Assembly: GCA_021792095.1 (NCBI GenBank)
Contig: JAJYVH010000001.1
Location: forward strand, 124,001 to 188,000
Length of the DNA stretch: 64,000 nucleotides
Source of the DNA: Microcaldota archaeon
Lineage (GTDB): Archaea > Micrarchaeota > Micrarchaeia > Micrarchaeales > CABMGC01
Reading direction: 5' to 3'
The notes under the pieces were generated by a model, which worked only from the letters and a program-made list of their open reading frames with translations, had not been told where the DNA came from and searched no databases. Both the position numbers and the translations under genes were made by a program. Positions 1 to 8,865 of the stretch are shown here, piece by piece; position 1 is the first letter of the stretch, and the number at the start of each line of letters is the position of its first letter.

Positions 1-1659
1 GACAGGAAGAGCATCGCCGACGAGGCCAAGAGGAGCAGGGCGGAGCTGGAGTCTGGGGAGAGGGCCCTGGCCGAGGCGAAGGCCAAGTACAGCGCGAGGG
101 TGGCGCTGCAGCAGAAGCTCGCGGAGCTGAGGAGCAAGCTCGACATGCTCGAGAAGGAGATAAGCGGCGCCAGCAGCCAGGGGGTGGAGGGGAAGGAAGC
201 GGTGCTGAAGAGGCTGGAGGAGGCCAGGTCGCGCTTCGAGGAGCTCAGGAAAGACGAGCAGAGGGCCTACGAGGCGGAGAAGGGCGCGCTGGAGGAGGCG
301 GCCAGGCTGGAGTCGGAGCTGAAGAGGGCCGGCAGCGACATGGAAGAGATGGCAAAGGCGAGGAAGGAGCTCGGCGGTAGGAAATCTGAGGTGGCGGAGG
401 CCGAGCTTGAGGGCAAGAGCAAGGAGGCAGCGAAGGCAAGGAAGGAACTGGAGGCCGCGAAGGCCGAGAGGGACGAGGACAGGAAGTGGATCGCCGAGCT
501 GGAGAAGCACCTGGCGAAGTGCCCGATATGCGAGCGGGAGCTCAGCGACGACATGAGGGACAGGATAATGGGCGAGAAGAGGCGGCACATAGGCTCGCTG
601 GAGGCCGCGATATCGGAGCGCGAGAAGCGCGCAATGGACATGGAGAGGGAGCTGGAGGCCATGTCCAGGGAGATACAGCAGCTGAAAGTGGCGGAGGCGA
701 GGATCGCAGGCTATGGCGACATCGAGAAGCGTGCCTCGCTGCTGAAAGCAAAGGCGGCCGAAGCGAAGGAGGCGAACGAGAAGGCTAAGAAGGAGAAGGA
801 AACGGCTAGCGAGGCTGCGATCAGGGCCAAGGGAAGCGTTGCCGAGCTCGAGGCGGCCAGGGAGAGGGCGGAGAGGCTGGAGAGGCACAAGGAGGAGAGG
901 AAGGCGCTCGAGGCCGAGGCGAAAGGCAGGGAGCAGGAGCTGCTCGCGATAAAGGTGACGGAGCAGGACGTGGAGAGGCTGCAGGGCAGCGTCACGGCCG
1001 CGAACGGGAGACTGAGGGAAACAGAGGCGAGGCTCGAATCGCTGGAGGCTCTGGCCGCTGAGAAGCGGAAGCAGCTGGAAGAGAGGGAGGGGCAGGTCAG
1101 GCTGATAGAGGGGCTGCAGCGGAGCGTGTCCAGGAAGAAGGGCATGCTGTCCAGCATAGCGATGTTCAAGGACGCGCTCGAGGAGACGCAGGTGGCGCTC
1201 AGGACGAGGCTCATAGGCTCGATAAACAGCATAATGCGCGAGATATGGCCGGAGCTGTACCCATATGGCGACTACAGGAGCATAACTCTGGAGCCCACGA
1301 GCGACGACTACGTGCTGAAGGTCAAGACATCACGCGCAGGAGAGAACGGCTGGGAGGAGGTGGAGGCGATAGGCAGCGGGGGTGAGAAGAGCATCGCCTG
1401 CCTGGCGATGCGGGTCGCCTTCGCGCTGGTGCTCGTGCCCAACCTGCGATGGCTCATCCTGGACGAGCCCACGCACAACATAGACCAGCGCGGCCTAGAC
1501 AAGTTCGTCAAGGCGATAAACGAGGTGCTGCCGAGGCTCGTGGAGCAGGTCTTCATAATAACCCACGACGAGACGCTGAAGCAGGTGGCCAACGCCAAGG
1601 TGTACGTGCTGGACAGGGACAAGGAGCAGGGCGGAAGCACCAGGATAGAGGCCTACTAG
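1..1659 (+). CDS. rad50: DNA double-strand break repair ATPase Rad50, 5' partial
   Basis: The reading frame is open from base 1, so the N-terminal Walker A part lies outside the window; 552 residues remain. A long Glu/Lys/Arg/Ala-rich coiled coil is interrupted near fragment residue 174 by KCPICERELSD, the CxxC zinc hook that joins two Rad50 molecules. A second coiled coil leads to the C-terminal ATPase half with the signature GSGGEKSIACLAMR and Walker B WLILDEPTHNID, followed by the switch histidine segment FIITHDE. Rad50 with Mre11 tethers and processes DNA ends; in archaea mre11, herA and nurA are common neighbours, so mre11 is expected just upstream (inference). The stop is 35 bases before the next gene start. 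Confidence 0.93.
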   Translation, partial: DRKSIADEAKRSRAELESGERALAEAKAKYSARVALQQKLAELRSKLDMLEKEISGASSQGVEGKEAVLKRLEEARSRFEELRKDEQRAYEAEKGALEEAARLESELKRAGSDMEEMAKARKELGGRKSEVAEAELEGKSKEAAKARKELEAAKAERDEDRKWIAELEKHLAKCPICERELSDDMRDRIMGEKRRHIGSLEAAISEREKRAMDMERELEAMSREIQQLKVAEARIAGYGDIEKRASLLKAKAAEAKEANEKAKKEKETASEAAIRAKGSVAELEAARERAERLERHKEERKALEAEAKGREQELLAIKVTEQDVERLQGSVTAANGRLRETEARLESLEALAAEKRKQLEEREGQVRLIEGLQRSVSRKKGMLSSIAMFKDALEETQVALRTRLIGSINSIMREIWPELYPYGDYRSITLEPTSDDYVLKVKTSRAGENGWEEVEAIGSGGEKSIACLAMRVAFALVLVPNLRWLILDEPTHNIDQRGLDKFVKAINEVLPRLVEQVFIITHDETLKQVANAKVYVLDRDKEQGGSTRIEAY

Positions 1660-1694
1660 CAGAAACCAATTTATTCCTGAGCCTCGAAGAGGGT

Positions 1695-2636
1695 GTGGAG
1701 AGGGAGCAGGTGGGAAAGCACTTGAGAAGACGCGGCAAAAGGCTGCAGTCCGCGATGGAGTACCTCATGACCTACGGCTGGGCCATACTGATAATAGCGG
1801 TGGTGCTCGGCGCGCTCTTCCAGCTGGGCGTCTTCAATCCTGCAAATTTCGCACCTAAGGCCCAGCCCGGGGCCTGCAACGTCTACAGACCCGATGGGCC
1901 GTACAGCAAGAGCTTCATAAACCTCGAAGGCGTCTGCAACGGCGAGCTGCCGGAGTATGCTGCAAATCTTAATCAAGGATATATAACTACCCTAAATGCA
2001 GAAAATAACCTTCCGGCTTACACATTAAGCTTCTGGCTCTATCCGACCAGCAGCTCAGAATCCATTTTCCAGAGCTACACTAGCATACCTGGCGCTGCAC
2101 CTGCCTGTCCTTTTTACTATATAGTAACTAATCCAGTTCATATAGGGTCATGGAACCTGAACTACGCAGGCAACTGGTACAACTCGTTCACCAGCAACTC
2201 AGTAAATTTGAACACTTGGAGCATGCTTACAGTTACGCTTAGCGGGGGCGGACTTGGTACAGGCACCATAACAGTATACATAAACGGTGCGGCTGTGGAT
2301 ACCCTTTCCGCGCAGGAAGTAGCATCGGCAGGATACGGTCCGGATCCGGGTTCAATAATAGGGGTAGGAGGTTCGGGATGCCCTGGCACCGTCGAAGGCG
2401 GAGGATTCCAAGGCAACATTGCAAACTTTCAAGCCTACAATACCTCCCTCTCAGCCAACGAAATACAAGCCCTCTACCTTGAGGGCATCGGCGGCGCGCC
2501 AATAAAGCTTCAGAATCTTGTTGGATGGTGGCCGCTGAACGGCAACGCCAACGACTACAGCGGCAACGAGAACAACGGCGTACCCACCAACGTCGTGTAC
2601 ACGAGCAGCTGGACAAATGGTTATACTGCACCTTAA
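1695..2636 (+). CDS. Pilin-like LamG-domain surface protein (class III signal peptide), copy 1
   Basis: This 313-residue protein begins with a short basic leader (VERE...RRRGKRL), then QSAMEYLMTYGWAILII, a class III (archaeal pilin-type) signal and hydrophobic helix; processing is expected just before the Gln by a prepilin peptidase. The rest is extracellular: a Cys-containing linker, then a LamG/concanavalin-like jelly roll (segments such as LSFWLYP, VYINGAAVDT, FQGNIANFQAYN), and a C-terminal block ending WWPLNG...SWTNGYTAP. Start GTG 1695 is chosen because a TATA-like AATTTATTCC (about 1668-1677) lies about 25 bases upstream; GTG 1710 is possible. The first and last parts closely match the gene at 36425-37354, while the AT-rich middle differs. 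Ligand unknown; sugar binding is a family-level guess. Confidence 0.82.
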   Translation: MEREQVGKHLRRRGKRLQSAMEYLMTYGWAILIIAVVLGALFQLGVFNPANFAPKAQPGACNVYRPDGPYSKSFINLEGVCNGELPEYAANLNQGYITTLNAENNLPAYTLSFWLYPTSSSESIFQSYTSIPGAAPACPFYYIVTNPVHIGSWNLNYAGNWYNSFTSNSVNLNTWSMLTVTLSGGGLGTGTITVYINGAAVDTLSAQEVASAGYGPDPGSIIGVGGSGCPGTVEGGGFQGNIANFQAYNTSLSANEIQALYLEGIGGAPIKLQNLVGWWPLNGNANDYSGNENNGVPTNVVYTSSWTNGYTAP

Positions 2637-2727
2637 GGACTGCAGGCCGTGCGCCGGAAGCCTGAACAACGAGGGCTCGCAGGCTGCGAAGCTGGTGGGC
2701 AGCGCATTGGCCACTCTGCAACCGTAA
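2617..2727 (+). CDS. Possible 36-residue ORF overlapping the end of the LamG gene
   Basis: ATG 2617 opens a short frame that overlaps the last seven codons of the LamG gene in another frame and ends at TAA 2725-2727. It carries the CxxC-type sequence KDCRPCAGS and continues LNNEGSQAAKLVGSALATL, which looks protein-like in composition. No family is recognised. It may be a small protein or the tail of an older gene cut by arrival of the LamG gene; chance cannot be excluded because the frame is short. Confidence 0.25.
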   Translation: MVILHLKDCRPCAGSLNNEGSQAAKLVGSALATLQP

Positions 2728-2811
2728 GCATTACTTGTATCATGATGCACAATATCTGTGCTTTTTGTGCACTACGATAATAGTGGCGCTGAGGTTGACT
2801 ACAGTGCGCGA

Positions 2812-3843
2812 TTAGAGCATGCCGAGGCCGAAGCCGCCCTCCTGCTCCGGCTCCTTGCCCGTAACCGAGGCGCCTCCGACTCCTGTGAATATGCCTATTA
2901 TCTCGACCTTGCCCATGTAGTTGGGGTCGAGCCTGGCGCCCCACGTGACGTTGGCGTTGCTTGCTATCCTGTCCGTGAGCTTCGTGGCTATCTCGTTGGC
3001 CTCACCAAGCGTGAGGTCTGGGCCGCCTATTATGTGCATGAGCACGCCGCTCGCCTTCGAGTAGTCCACGTCGAGCAGCTTGTTCCTGAGCGTCGAGTTC
3101 ACCGCATCGTCCACCTTGTTGGAGCCCTGGCCCGTGCCCACGCTTATCATGGCGAGGCCGCCGGCCTGCATTATGTTGCGCACGTCGGCGAAATCCAGGT
3201 TTATGAGGCTGGGCTGCGTTATAGTCTCGGTTATGCCGCGCACCGCCTTGGCCGTTATCTCGTCCGCGAGGGCGAACGTCTTCTCTATCGGCAGGTTGGG
3301 GTAGAGCTCGACGAGCCTCTGGTTGTCTATTACCACAACTGTATCCACGTTCTGCTTCAGCCTCTCCAGGCCCTTCCTCGCAGTGTCGAGCCTGACGCGC
3401 TCCAGCGAGAACGGGAGCGTGACTATGCCTATCACTATCGCGCCGGTCTCCTTGGCCACCCTCGCCACCACGGGCATGGCGCCAGTGCCGGTGCCGCCTC
3501 CCATCCCGGCGGTCATGAATATAAGGTTGGCGTCCTTGAGCAGGAACTCTATCTCGTTCCTCGATAGCTCCGCAGATTTCTCGCCTATCTCGGGGAAGCC
3601 GCCCGCACCCAGGCCGTGGGTGAGCTCCTTGCCCAGCATCAGCTTCGTTATCGCCGGGTTCAGGGTGCCCAGCTGCTTTGCGTCCGTGTTGAAGGCAAGC
3701 AGGCCAGCGCCCTTTATGTCCATGGTGCTCAGCCGCTGCACTGTGTTGTTGCCGCTCCCGCCAACGCCCACCACCATTATCTTGGGCTTGAAGAATTCAG
3801 ACTCCTGAGACGCGCCTTCCTGTGAGACCATATCGTCGAACAT
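2812..3843 (-). CDS. ftsZ: Cell division protein FtsZ
   Basis: The 343-residue product has the whole FtsZ core: the N-terminal nucleotide motif VGVGGSGNNTV, the tubulin signature GGGTGTGAMPVV, and the T7 loop NLDFADVR that supplies catalytic acids to the neighbouring subunit. FtsZ is the tubulin-like GTPase that polymerises into the division ring. After a short acidic/Gly linker the protein ends GGFGLGML, which may be a C-terminal partner-binding tail. A TATA-like CCTTTTATCTT (complement of about 3868-3883) lies roughly 33 bases before ATG 3843, fitting its own promoter. A PRC-barrel protein, a type linked to archaeal division, is encoded at 36150 but is not adjacent. Confidence 0.95.
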   Translation of the reverse strand: MFDDMVSQEGASQESEFFKPKIMVVGVGGSGNNTVQRLSTMDIKGAGLLAFNTDAKQLGTLNPAITKLMLGKELTHGLGAGGFPEIGEKSAELSRNEIEFLLKDANLIFMTAGMGGGTGTGAMPVVARVAKETGAIVIGIVTLPFSLERVRLDTARKGLERLKQNVDTVVVIDNQRLVELYPNLPIEKTFALADEITAKAVRGITETITQPSLINLDFADVRNIMQAGGLAMISVGTGQGSNKVDDAVNSTLRNKLLDVDYSKASGVLMHIIGGPDLTLGEANEIATKLTDRIASNANVTWGARLDPNYMGKVEIIGIFTGVGGASVTGKEPEQEGGFGLGML

Positions 3844-3983
3844 GCCATCAGGGATATAGACAGGCGCAAAGATAAAAGGTTTGCTAGTCCGCGCTTGTTC
3901 TATCCTGCCTTATTGCGAGGCGCCATGCGCTGCTCTGCCCTTTGGCTTCGCGGCCCTCGCGGACCAGGCCGCGAACCCGGAAG

Positions 3984-3995
3984 AGTTTAATAAAA
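3984..3995 (+). promoter_or_regulatory. TATA-box promoter of polX
   Basis: AGTTTAATAAAA lies about 25 bases before GTG 4015. This spacing places transcription start at or next to the start codon, so the mRNA is probably leaderless. It supports GTG 4015, the only start codon after the in-frame stop at 3991. Confidence 0.6.
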
Positions 3996-4014
3996 CAGCA
4001 CGCCAATCCTGCAT

Positions 4015-5748
4015 GTGATAAACCAGAAGCTCGCCGAGATACTCGGCGAGATCGCGGACATGCTGGAGCTCGAGGGCGAGAAGTACAGCAGGTTCGAGGT
4101 GCTGGCCTACAGGAAGGCGGCGATAACGATAGGTGGGCTGCAGGAGGACGCGGGGGAGATATACAGGAAGGGCGGCGTAGGGGCGCTGATGGAGCTGCCC
4201 GGCATAGGGAAATCGATAGCGGGGCACATCGAGGAGTACGTGAAGACGGGCAGGATAGCCAAGTATGACAGGCTGAAGAAGAAGTACAAGCTCGACATCG
4301 CGGGCCTGACGAAGATACAGGGCATGGGCGCCAAGAAGGCATTCAAGCTGTACGAGAAGCTGGGAATAAGGAACGTGCAGGACCTCAAGAAGGCCCTGGC
4401 GCAGCACAGGATAAGGGACCTGGAGGGCTTCGGGGAGCAGAGCGAGGCGCAGATACAGAAGGGCATCGACTTCCTGGAGCAGAGCGGCGGGCGGATGCTG
4501 CTCGGCGCAGCGCTGCCCGAGGCCGAATCCATAAGGGACAAGCTGCTCGCTTCGGGGCTCGTTGACAAGGCGATGATCTGCGGCTCTACGCGCAGGATGC
4601 GCGAGACCGTAGGCGACCTCGACATACTGCTGCAGTCGGACAGGGGCGAGGCGGTGATGGACTACATAACTAGGATGCAGGAGGTGGAGAGCACAATAGC
4701 CAAGGGCCCGACGAAGACCAGCGTCAGGCTCGCCATAGGGCTGAACTGCGACTTCAGGCTGGTCGAGCGCTCCAGCTTCGGCGCAGCGGTGCAGTACTTC
4801 ACCGGCAGCAAGGACCACAACGTCAGGCTCAGGGAGATAGCGATACGTAAAGGCTACAAGCTGAACGAGTACGGACTGTTCGACAGGCGCGGCAGGAATG
4901 CTGTCGCAGGGAAGGGCGAGGAGGACATATACGCTGCGCTCGGCATGGACTGCATGGAGCCGGAGATGCGTGAATGCAGGGGCGAGATAGAGCTCGCGCA
5001 GCGCCACGAGCTGCCCAGGCTGGTGCAGCTCGGCGACGTGGCCGGAGACCTGCACGTGCACAGCAGGAACAGCGGGGACAGCTCCAACTCCCTTGAGGAC
5101 ATAGCGGCAGGGATGAAGCTGCTCGGGAGGGACTACGCGGGCATAACGGACCACAGCAAGAGCGAGTACATGAACGGGGGCCTGGACGAGAAGGGCTACG
5201 CGAGGGTGTTCGCTGAGATAGACAGGGCCAACGACAGGCTCGACGGCTTCAGGCTGCTGAAGAGCGGGGAGGTGGACATACTCAAGGACGGCACGCTCGA
5301 CATAAGCAGGAAGACCTTCGGCGAGATGGACTACGTGCTCGCCGCGGTGCACAGCGGCCTCAGGGACCCGAAGGAGAAGATGACCAAACGCATCGTTGAC
5401 GCGCTGGGCAGCGGCCAGGTTAGCGTGCTCGGGCATCCGACGGGCAGGCTGATAAACGAGAGGGAGCCGCTGCAGGCCGACATGGACAAGGTCTTCGAGG
5501 CGGCGAAGGACAACAACGTGGTCATGGAGATAAACGCCCAGCCGTCCAGGCTCGACCTCAACGACGAGAACGTGCTGAAGGCCAGGAAGTACGGGCTCAA
5601 GTTCGCGATAGACACCGACGCGCACCGCATATCGCACTTCCAGTACATGCGCTACGGCGTGGGGATGGCGAAGCGGGGCTGGCTCAGCAGGGAGGACATC
5701 ATAAACACGTACGACGCCAAGCGCGTCCTCAAGCTTTTGGGGAGGTAG
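4015..5748 (+). CDS. polX: DNA polymerase X family protein with PHP domain
   Basis: The 577-residue protein has the full PolX order: an N-terminal helix-hairpin-helix/8-kDa region (LPGIGKSIAGHI, then IQGMGAKKAF), a polymerase beta-type palm near residues 190-206 with CGSTRRMRETVGDLDILL, whose Asp pair binds metal, and a C-terminal PHP phosphoesterase domain starting near residue 345 (DLHVHSRNSGDS, ITDHSKS, AAVHSG, IDTDAH). PolX enzymes fill short gaps in base-excision and end-joining repair; the PHP domain gives 3'-5' exonuclease or phosphatase activity in bacterial relatives. It ends one base before the convergent MFS gene. It is complete, with no missing catalytic residue seen. Confidence 0.95.
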   Translation: MINQKLAEILGEIADMLELEGEKYSRFEVLAYRKAAITIGGLQEDAGEIYRKGGVGALMELPGIGKSIAGHIEEYVKTGRIAKYDRLKKKYKLDIAGLTKIQGMGAKKAFKLYEKLGIRNVQDLKKALAQHRIRDLEGFGEQSEAQIQKGIDFLEQSGGRMLLGAALPEAESIRDKLLASGLVDKAMICGSTRRMRETVGDLDILLQSDRGEAVMDYITRMQEVESTIAKGPTKTSVRLAIGLNCDFRLVERSSFGAAVQYFTGSKDHNVRLREIAIRKGYKLNEYGLFDRRGRNAVAGKGEEDIYAALGMDCMEPEMRECRGEIELAQRHELPRLVQLGDVAGDLHVHSRNSGDSSNSLEDIAAGMKLLGRDYAGITDHSKSEYMNGGLDEKGYARVFAEIDRANDRLDGFRLLKSGEVDILKDGTLDISRKTFGEMDYVLAAVHSGLRDPKEKMTKRIVDALGSGQVSVLGHPTGRLINEREPLQADMDKVFEAAKDNNVVMEINAQPSRLDLNDENVLKARKYGLKFAIDTDAHRISHFQYMRYGVGMAKRGWLSREDIINTYDAKRVLKLLGR

Positions 5749-5749
5749 C

Positions 5750-7195
5750 CTAGTGCGCGCCGCGCTGCCGGGCCTGCCGCCCTGCATGCGTCTGCCTCTG
5801 CTCCTTGCCGCGGGCCGCGGAGAGTATGCCTGCGACCACGAGTATCACGAGCGCAACTGCGAACGCCACGTGTATGCCGTCCAGGAAGCCGGCCGAAAGC
5901 CCGCCTATGAGCTTAGACGTGCCAACGAAAACGCCGAAGGCAGTGCTTCTCGGCACAGCCATGGTGGCCGCTGTTATGGCTATCACGAAGCTGCCGAGAG
6001 TGCCTATGCTTGACATGAACCTCAGCACGCCGGATATGCTGCCGTAGTGCCCGGGCTCCGCATTAGACATCACCGCGCTGTTGTTGGCCGGCCAGAACAT
6101 TGAGCCGCCGAAGCCGGAGAGTATTGACGCGAAAACTATCACGTAGAGCGAGGTAGTTGCGTTTATCGTCAGGTACACGAGCACAGCCGCGATGAGGAAC
6201 GCTATGCCAGTTGTGGCGATGACCCTGGCGCCGAACCTGTCGGACAGCCTCCCCATGAAGGGCGACGTGAAGCTGCTTATCACGTATCCGGGCACAAGGA
6301 CAAGCGAAGCAGTGAACGGGTCCAGGCCCCTTATGCCCTGCAGGTAGAGTATGACCACGAAGGCCACGGAGAGGAAGCCTAGCGCCTGGAAGAAGGACGC
6401 GAATATGCTCGCGCTCAGGACCCTGTTCGCGAACGCGCGCATGTTAAGCATCGGCGAGCTGGAGCGCTTCTCCCACGCGATGAATGCGAGCACGAGCAGC
6501 GCGCCCGCCACCACGAGCGCGATGTTGAGCGGCGCAGCCCCTTCGGAAGCGAAATCTACGGCGCCGTACGAAAGCGAGGCGAGCGCCACAGCGAACAGCA
6601 CCATTCCTGCGAGGTCGAGCCTCGCCTGCACCCTCGGGTTGTCGCGCAGGTACTTCATGCCGAGGAACAGCGCCACCACGCCTATGGGCACGTTTATGTA
6701 GAAGATGTACTGCCAGCCAAGGAAAGTGGTGAGCACCCCGCCGAGCACTATGCCCAGCATGGCTCCCATGTTCCAGCCCATGCCCGTGTATCCGTAGGCC
6801 CTGCCCCGCCTGCCTACCTCGAACGTGTCCGCTATGATGGCGCCCGACGTAGCGGTGAGGAACGCGCCGCCTACCGCCTGCACCGCCCTGAAGCCGATGA
6901 GCATGCCGGCGCTAGTGGACAGGCCGCAGAGCGCGGAGCCTACTGTGAACACGAGGAAGCCGAAGTTGAACATCCTGCTCCTGCCGAAGAGGTCGCCGAG
7001 CCTGCCGAACTGCGTGGTCACTACCGTGAGCACCAGCAGATAGATGAGTATGGTCCAGATTGTGGCCGCGAGGTTGGAGCCGAGCGCCTGCGTTATGTCG
7101 GGCAGGGCGAGCAGCACTATAGTGGTGTCTATCGCGCCCATCAGCGTGCCGAGTATTATTATGCCTAGTACGATGCGTTCGTGCTCCATGCGCAA
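5750..7195 (-). CDS. MFS multidrug-type transporter, DHA2 (14-TM) family
   Basis: This 481-residue membrane protein has hydrophobic segments throughout, matching the 14-helix DHA2/EmrB-QacA group. The first helix carries GTLMGAIDTTIVLLALPDI, with the membrane Asp typical of proton-coupled drug exporters. The loop 2-3 motif FGRLGDLFGRSRMF is the MFS motif A, and GWNMGAMLGIVLGGVL fits motif C of antiporters. The tail is short and basic. It probably exports small hydrophobic compounds or metabolites using proton motive force (family knowledge); the substrate cannot be read from the sequence. It sits between convergent polX and glutamate dehydrogenase. ATG 7189 is an alternative start. Confidence 0.9.
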   Translation of the reverse strand: MRMEHERIVLGIIILGTLMGAIDTTIVLLALPDITQALGSNLAATIWTILIYLLVLTVVTTQFGRLGDLFGRSRMFNFGFLVFTVGSALCGLSTSAGMLIGFRAVQAVGGAFLTATSGAIIADTFEVGRRGRAYGYTGMGWNMGAMLGIVLGGVLTTFLGWQYIFYINVPIGVVALFLGMKYLRDNPRVQARLDLAGMVLFAVALASLSYGAVDFASEGAAPLNIALVVAGALLVLAFIAWEKRSSSPMLNMRAFANRVLSASIFASFFQALGFLSVAFVVILYLQGIRGLDPFTASLVLVPGYVISSFTSPFMGRLSDRFGARVIATTGIAFLIAAVLVYLTINATTSLYVIVFASILSGFGGSMFWPANNSAVMSNAEPGHYGSISGVLRFMSSIGTLGSFVIAITAATMAVPRSTAFGVFVGTSKLIGGLSAGFLDGIHVAFAVALVILVVAGILSAARGKEQRQTHAGRQARQRGAH

Positions 7196-7214
7196 CAGAC
7201 CGCCATTGCCCTGC

Positions 7215-8480
7215 TCAGTACCAGCCCCTGGCTTTCATCGCGGCAGCGACCCTGCCGACCGCGATCACGTACGCCGCAGTCCTCGGGCTTATCTTCTTGC
7301 CCGAGTTCGCGTACTTCAGCTGCGTAGATACAACGTCAGCGAACGACTTGGACATTATGCTCGACAGCCTGCTGTACACCTCGTCCTGCGTCCAGTAGTA
7401 GCCTGCCTTGTTCTGGACCCACTCGAAGTACGAGACCACAACGCCCCCTGAGTTCACCAGGAAGTCGGGGAGGTCGGGTATGCCGCGCTCGAGCAGTATG
7501 GAGTCGGCCTCCGGGGTCACCGGGCCGTTGGCCAGCTCGAGCACCAGCCTTGCCTTTATCCTGTCCGCATTGCTGCCCGTTATCTGGTTCTCCAGCGCCG
7601 CAGGGATAAGCACGTCTGCGTCCAGCTCCAGCAGCTTCTCGTTCGTGATCTTCTCGCCGCCGGAGTAGTTGGCAACGCTGCCCGTCTTCTCCTTCGTCTC
7701 CTTCAGCCTGGCGAAATCGAGGCCGTTGGGATCGTAGACGCCGCCCCTGGAGTCGCTTATGGCCACCACCTTAGCCCCGAGCTTCTGCGCCAGCTCGAAC
7801 GCGTACGAGCCAGCGTTGCCGAAGCCCTGTATCGCTATCCTGGAGCCCTTGATGCTCATCTTGTAGTAGTTGGCGGCTTCGCGGAGCACGTCCATGCCCC
7901 CCTGCGCCGTCGCGTCGAACCTGCCCTCTGAGCCCCACACCTCCAGCGGCTTGCCTGTTATCATGCCGAAGTCGTCGTTGCTGCCCACCAGCTTCGAATG
8001 CTCATCCATCATCCACGCCATTATCTGCGGCGTGGTGTAGACGTCCGGCGCGGGCACATCGAGGTCCACGCCCACGAACCTGCCCATCGACCTGATGTAG
8101 CTCCTCGAAAGGCTCTCCAGCTCCGACCCGTCCATCGACTTGGTGTCGCAGATCACGCCCCCCTTCGCCCCGCCGAGCGGTATGTTGGCTAGCGCGGTCT
8201 TCCACGTCATCCACGCGGCCAGGGCCTTCACCGTGCTGAGGCTCTCCTGCGGGTGGAACCTTATGCCGCCCTTGCCGGGCCCGCGGGCGCTGTTGTAGAG
8301 CACCCTGAAGCCCGTGAACGCCCTTACCTTACCGTCGCGCATCCTGACAGGGATGTTGGCCTGCACAGTCTGCATCGGCTCCCTAAGTATCGCGTGGGCC
8401 TGCTCGTCGAGCCCCATCACCTGCGCAGCCGTATCCAGCTGCTCCTGCGCTATACTGAAAGGATCCAGTTCTTCGCTCAT
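7215..8480 (-). CDS. gdhA: Glutamate dehydrogenase
   Basis: The 421-residue length fits hexameric Glu/Leu/Phe/Val dehydrogenases. The substrate domain holds KGGIRFHP and the catalytic signature IPLGGAKGGVICD with the active-site Lys; DVPAPDV follows. The cofactor domain has the Rossmann loop GFGNAGSYAFELAQKLGAKVVAISDSRG. The enzyme interconverts glutamate and 2-oxoglutarate plus ammonia, linking carbon and nitrogen metabolism. Whether it prefers NAD or NADP cannot be settled by eye. The gene is on the same strand as its neighbours, and a small HTH gene lies 13 bases upstream, so the two may be co-transcribed. Proline dehydrogenase at 32521 could feed glutamate to it, but no P5C dehydrogenase is in the window. 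Confidence 0.94.
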   Translation of the reverse strand: MSEELDPFSIAQEQLDTAAQVMGLDEQAHAILREPMQTVQANIPVRMRDGKVRAFTGFRVLYNSARGPGKGGIRFHPQESLSTVKALAAWMTWKTALANIPLGGAKGGVICDTKSMDGSELESLSRSYIRSMGRFVGVDLDVPAPDVYTTPQIMAWMMDEHSKLVGSNDDFGMITGKPLEVWGSEGRFDATAQGGMDVLREAANYYKMSIKGSRIAIQGFGNAGSYAFELAQKLGAKVVAISDSRGGVYDPNGLDFARLKETKEKTGSVANYSGGEKITNEKLLELDADVLIPAALENQITGSNADRIKARLVLELANGPVTPEADSILLERGIPDLPDFLVNSGGVVVSYFEWVQNKAGYYWTQDEVYSRLSSIMSKSFADVVSTQLKYANSGKKISPRTAAYVIAVGRVAAAMKARGWY

Positions 8481-8493
8481 ACACTCACTAACG

Positions 8494-8811
8494 TTAGAAT
8501 GCGGGATAGGAAACCAGGCGTTCGCAGAGCTCGTCTATGGCCTTGTCTGTCTGCTGCCTGCTGTAGCCGGACGCTATGCCCTTGACTATGGAATCGGCGA
8601 GCCTGTGCTTGGCTATGTATGCCTTCGCGCTCGCTATCCGCTTCGAGTACCTGCCGCGCAGGTACTTGCTCACCGCCACCTGCACCACTCCGAGCTTGGC
8701 CGCTATCTCCTCCTGGTTGTAGCCGAAATCTGAGTGCATCGCCTCGGCCACTGATGCCCTTACCGCAGGCAGCATCACGCGCACTATGCCCTTGCACTCC
8801 AGCGTCTCCAT
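8494..8811 (-). CDS. Small HTH transcriptional regulator
   Basis: The 105-residue protein contains a clear helix-turn-helix, YNQEEIAAKLGVVQVAVSKYLRGRYSKRI, preceded by MLPAVRASVAEAMHSDFG and followed by a helical tail with IAKHRLADSIVKGIASGYSRQQTDKAIDELC. This layout matches a small archaeal predicted-regulator group (COG2522-like, from memory). It lies 13 bases upstream of gdhA on the same strand, so it may be co-transcribed with it and influence nitrogen metabolism; that is inference from position. A TATA-like element (complement of ATATTTATAACTGG near 8831-8844) is about 25 bases before ATG 8811. Confidence 0.75.
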   Translation of the reverse strand: METLECKGIVRVMLPAVRASVAEAMHSDFGYNQEEIAAKLGVVQVAVSKYLRGRYSKRIASAKAYIAKHRLADSIVKGIASGYSRQQTDKAIDELCERLVSYPAF

Positions 8812-8865
8812 GGCTTACACTTGCCCCTCAACATATTTATAACTGGATTCTATAGCTCGGGATGG

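Noticed and set aside
1449..1694. Upstream part of the LamG reading frame
   Set aside because: It overlaps the end of rad50 in another frame; the pilin leader begins near 1695 with its own TATA element.
3910..5787. Long open frame (about 625 codons) on the minus strand opposite polX
   Set aside because: It lies fully antisense to a complete PolX gene; the product is rich in Arg, Leu, Val, His and Pro without motifs, as expected from GC-rich antisense reading.
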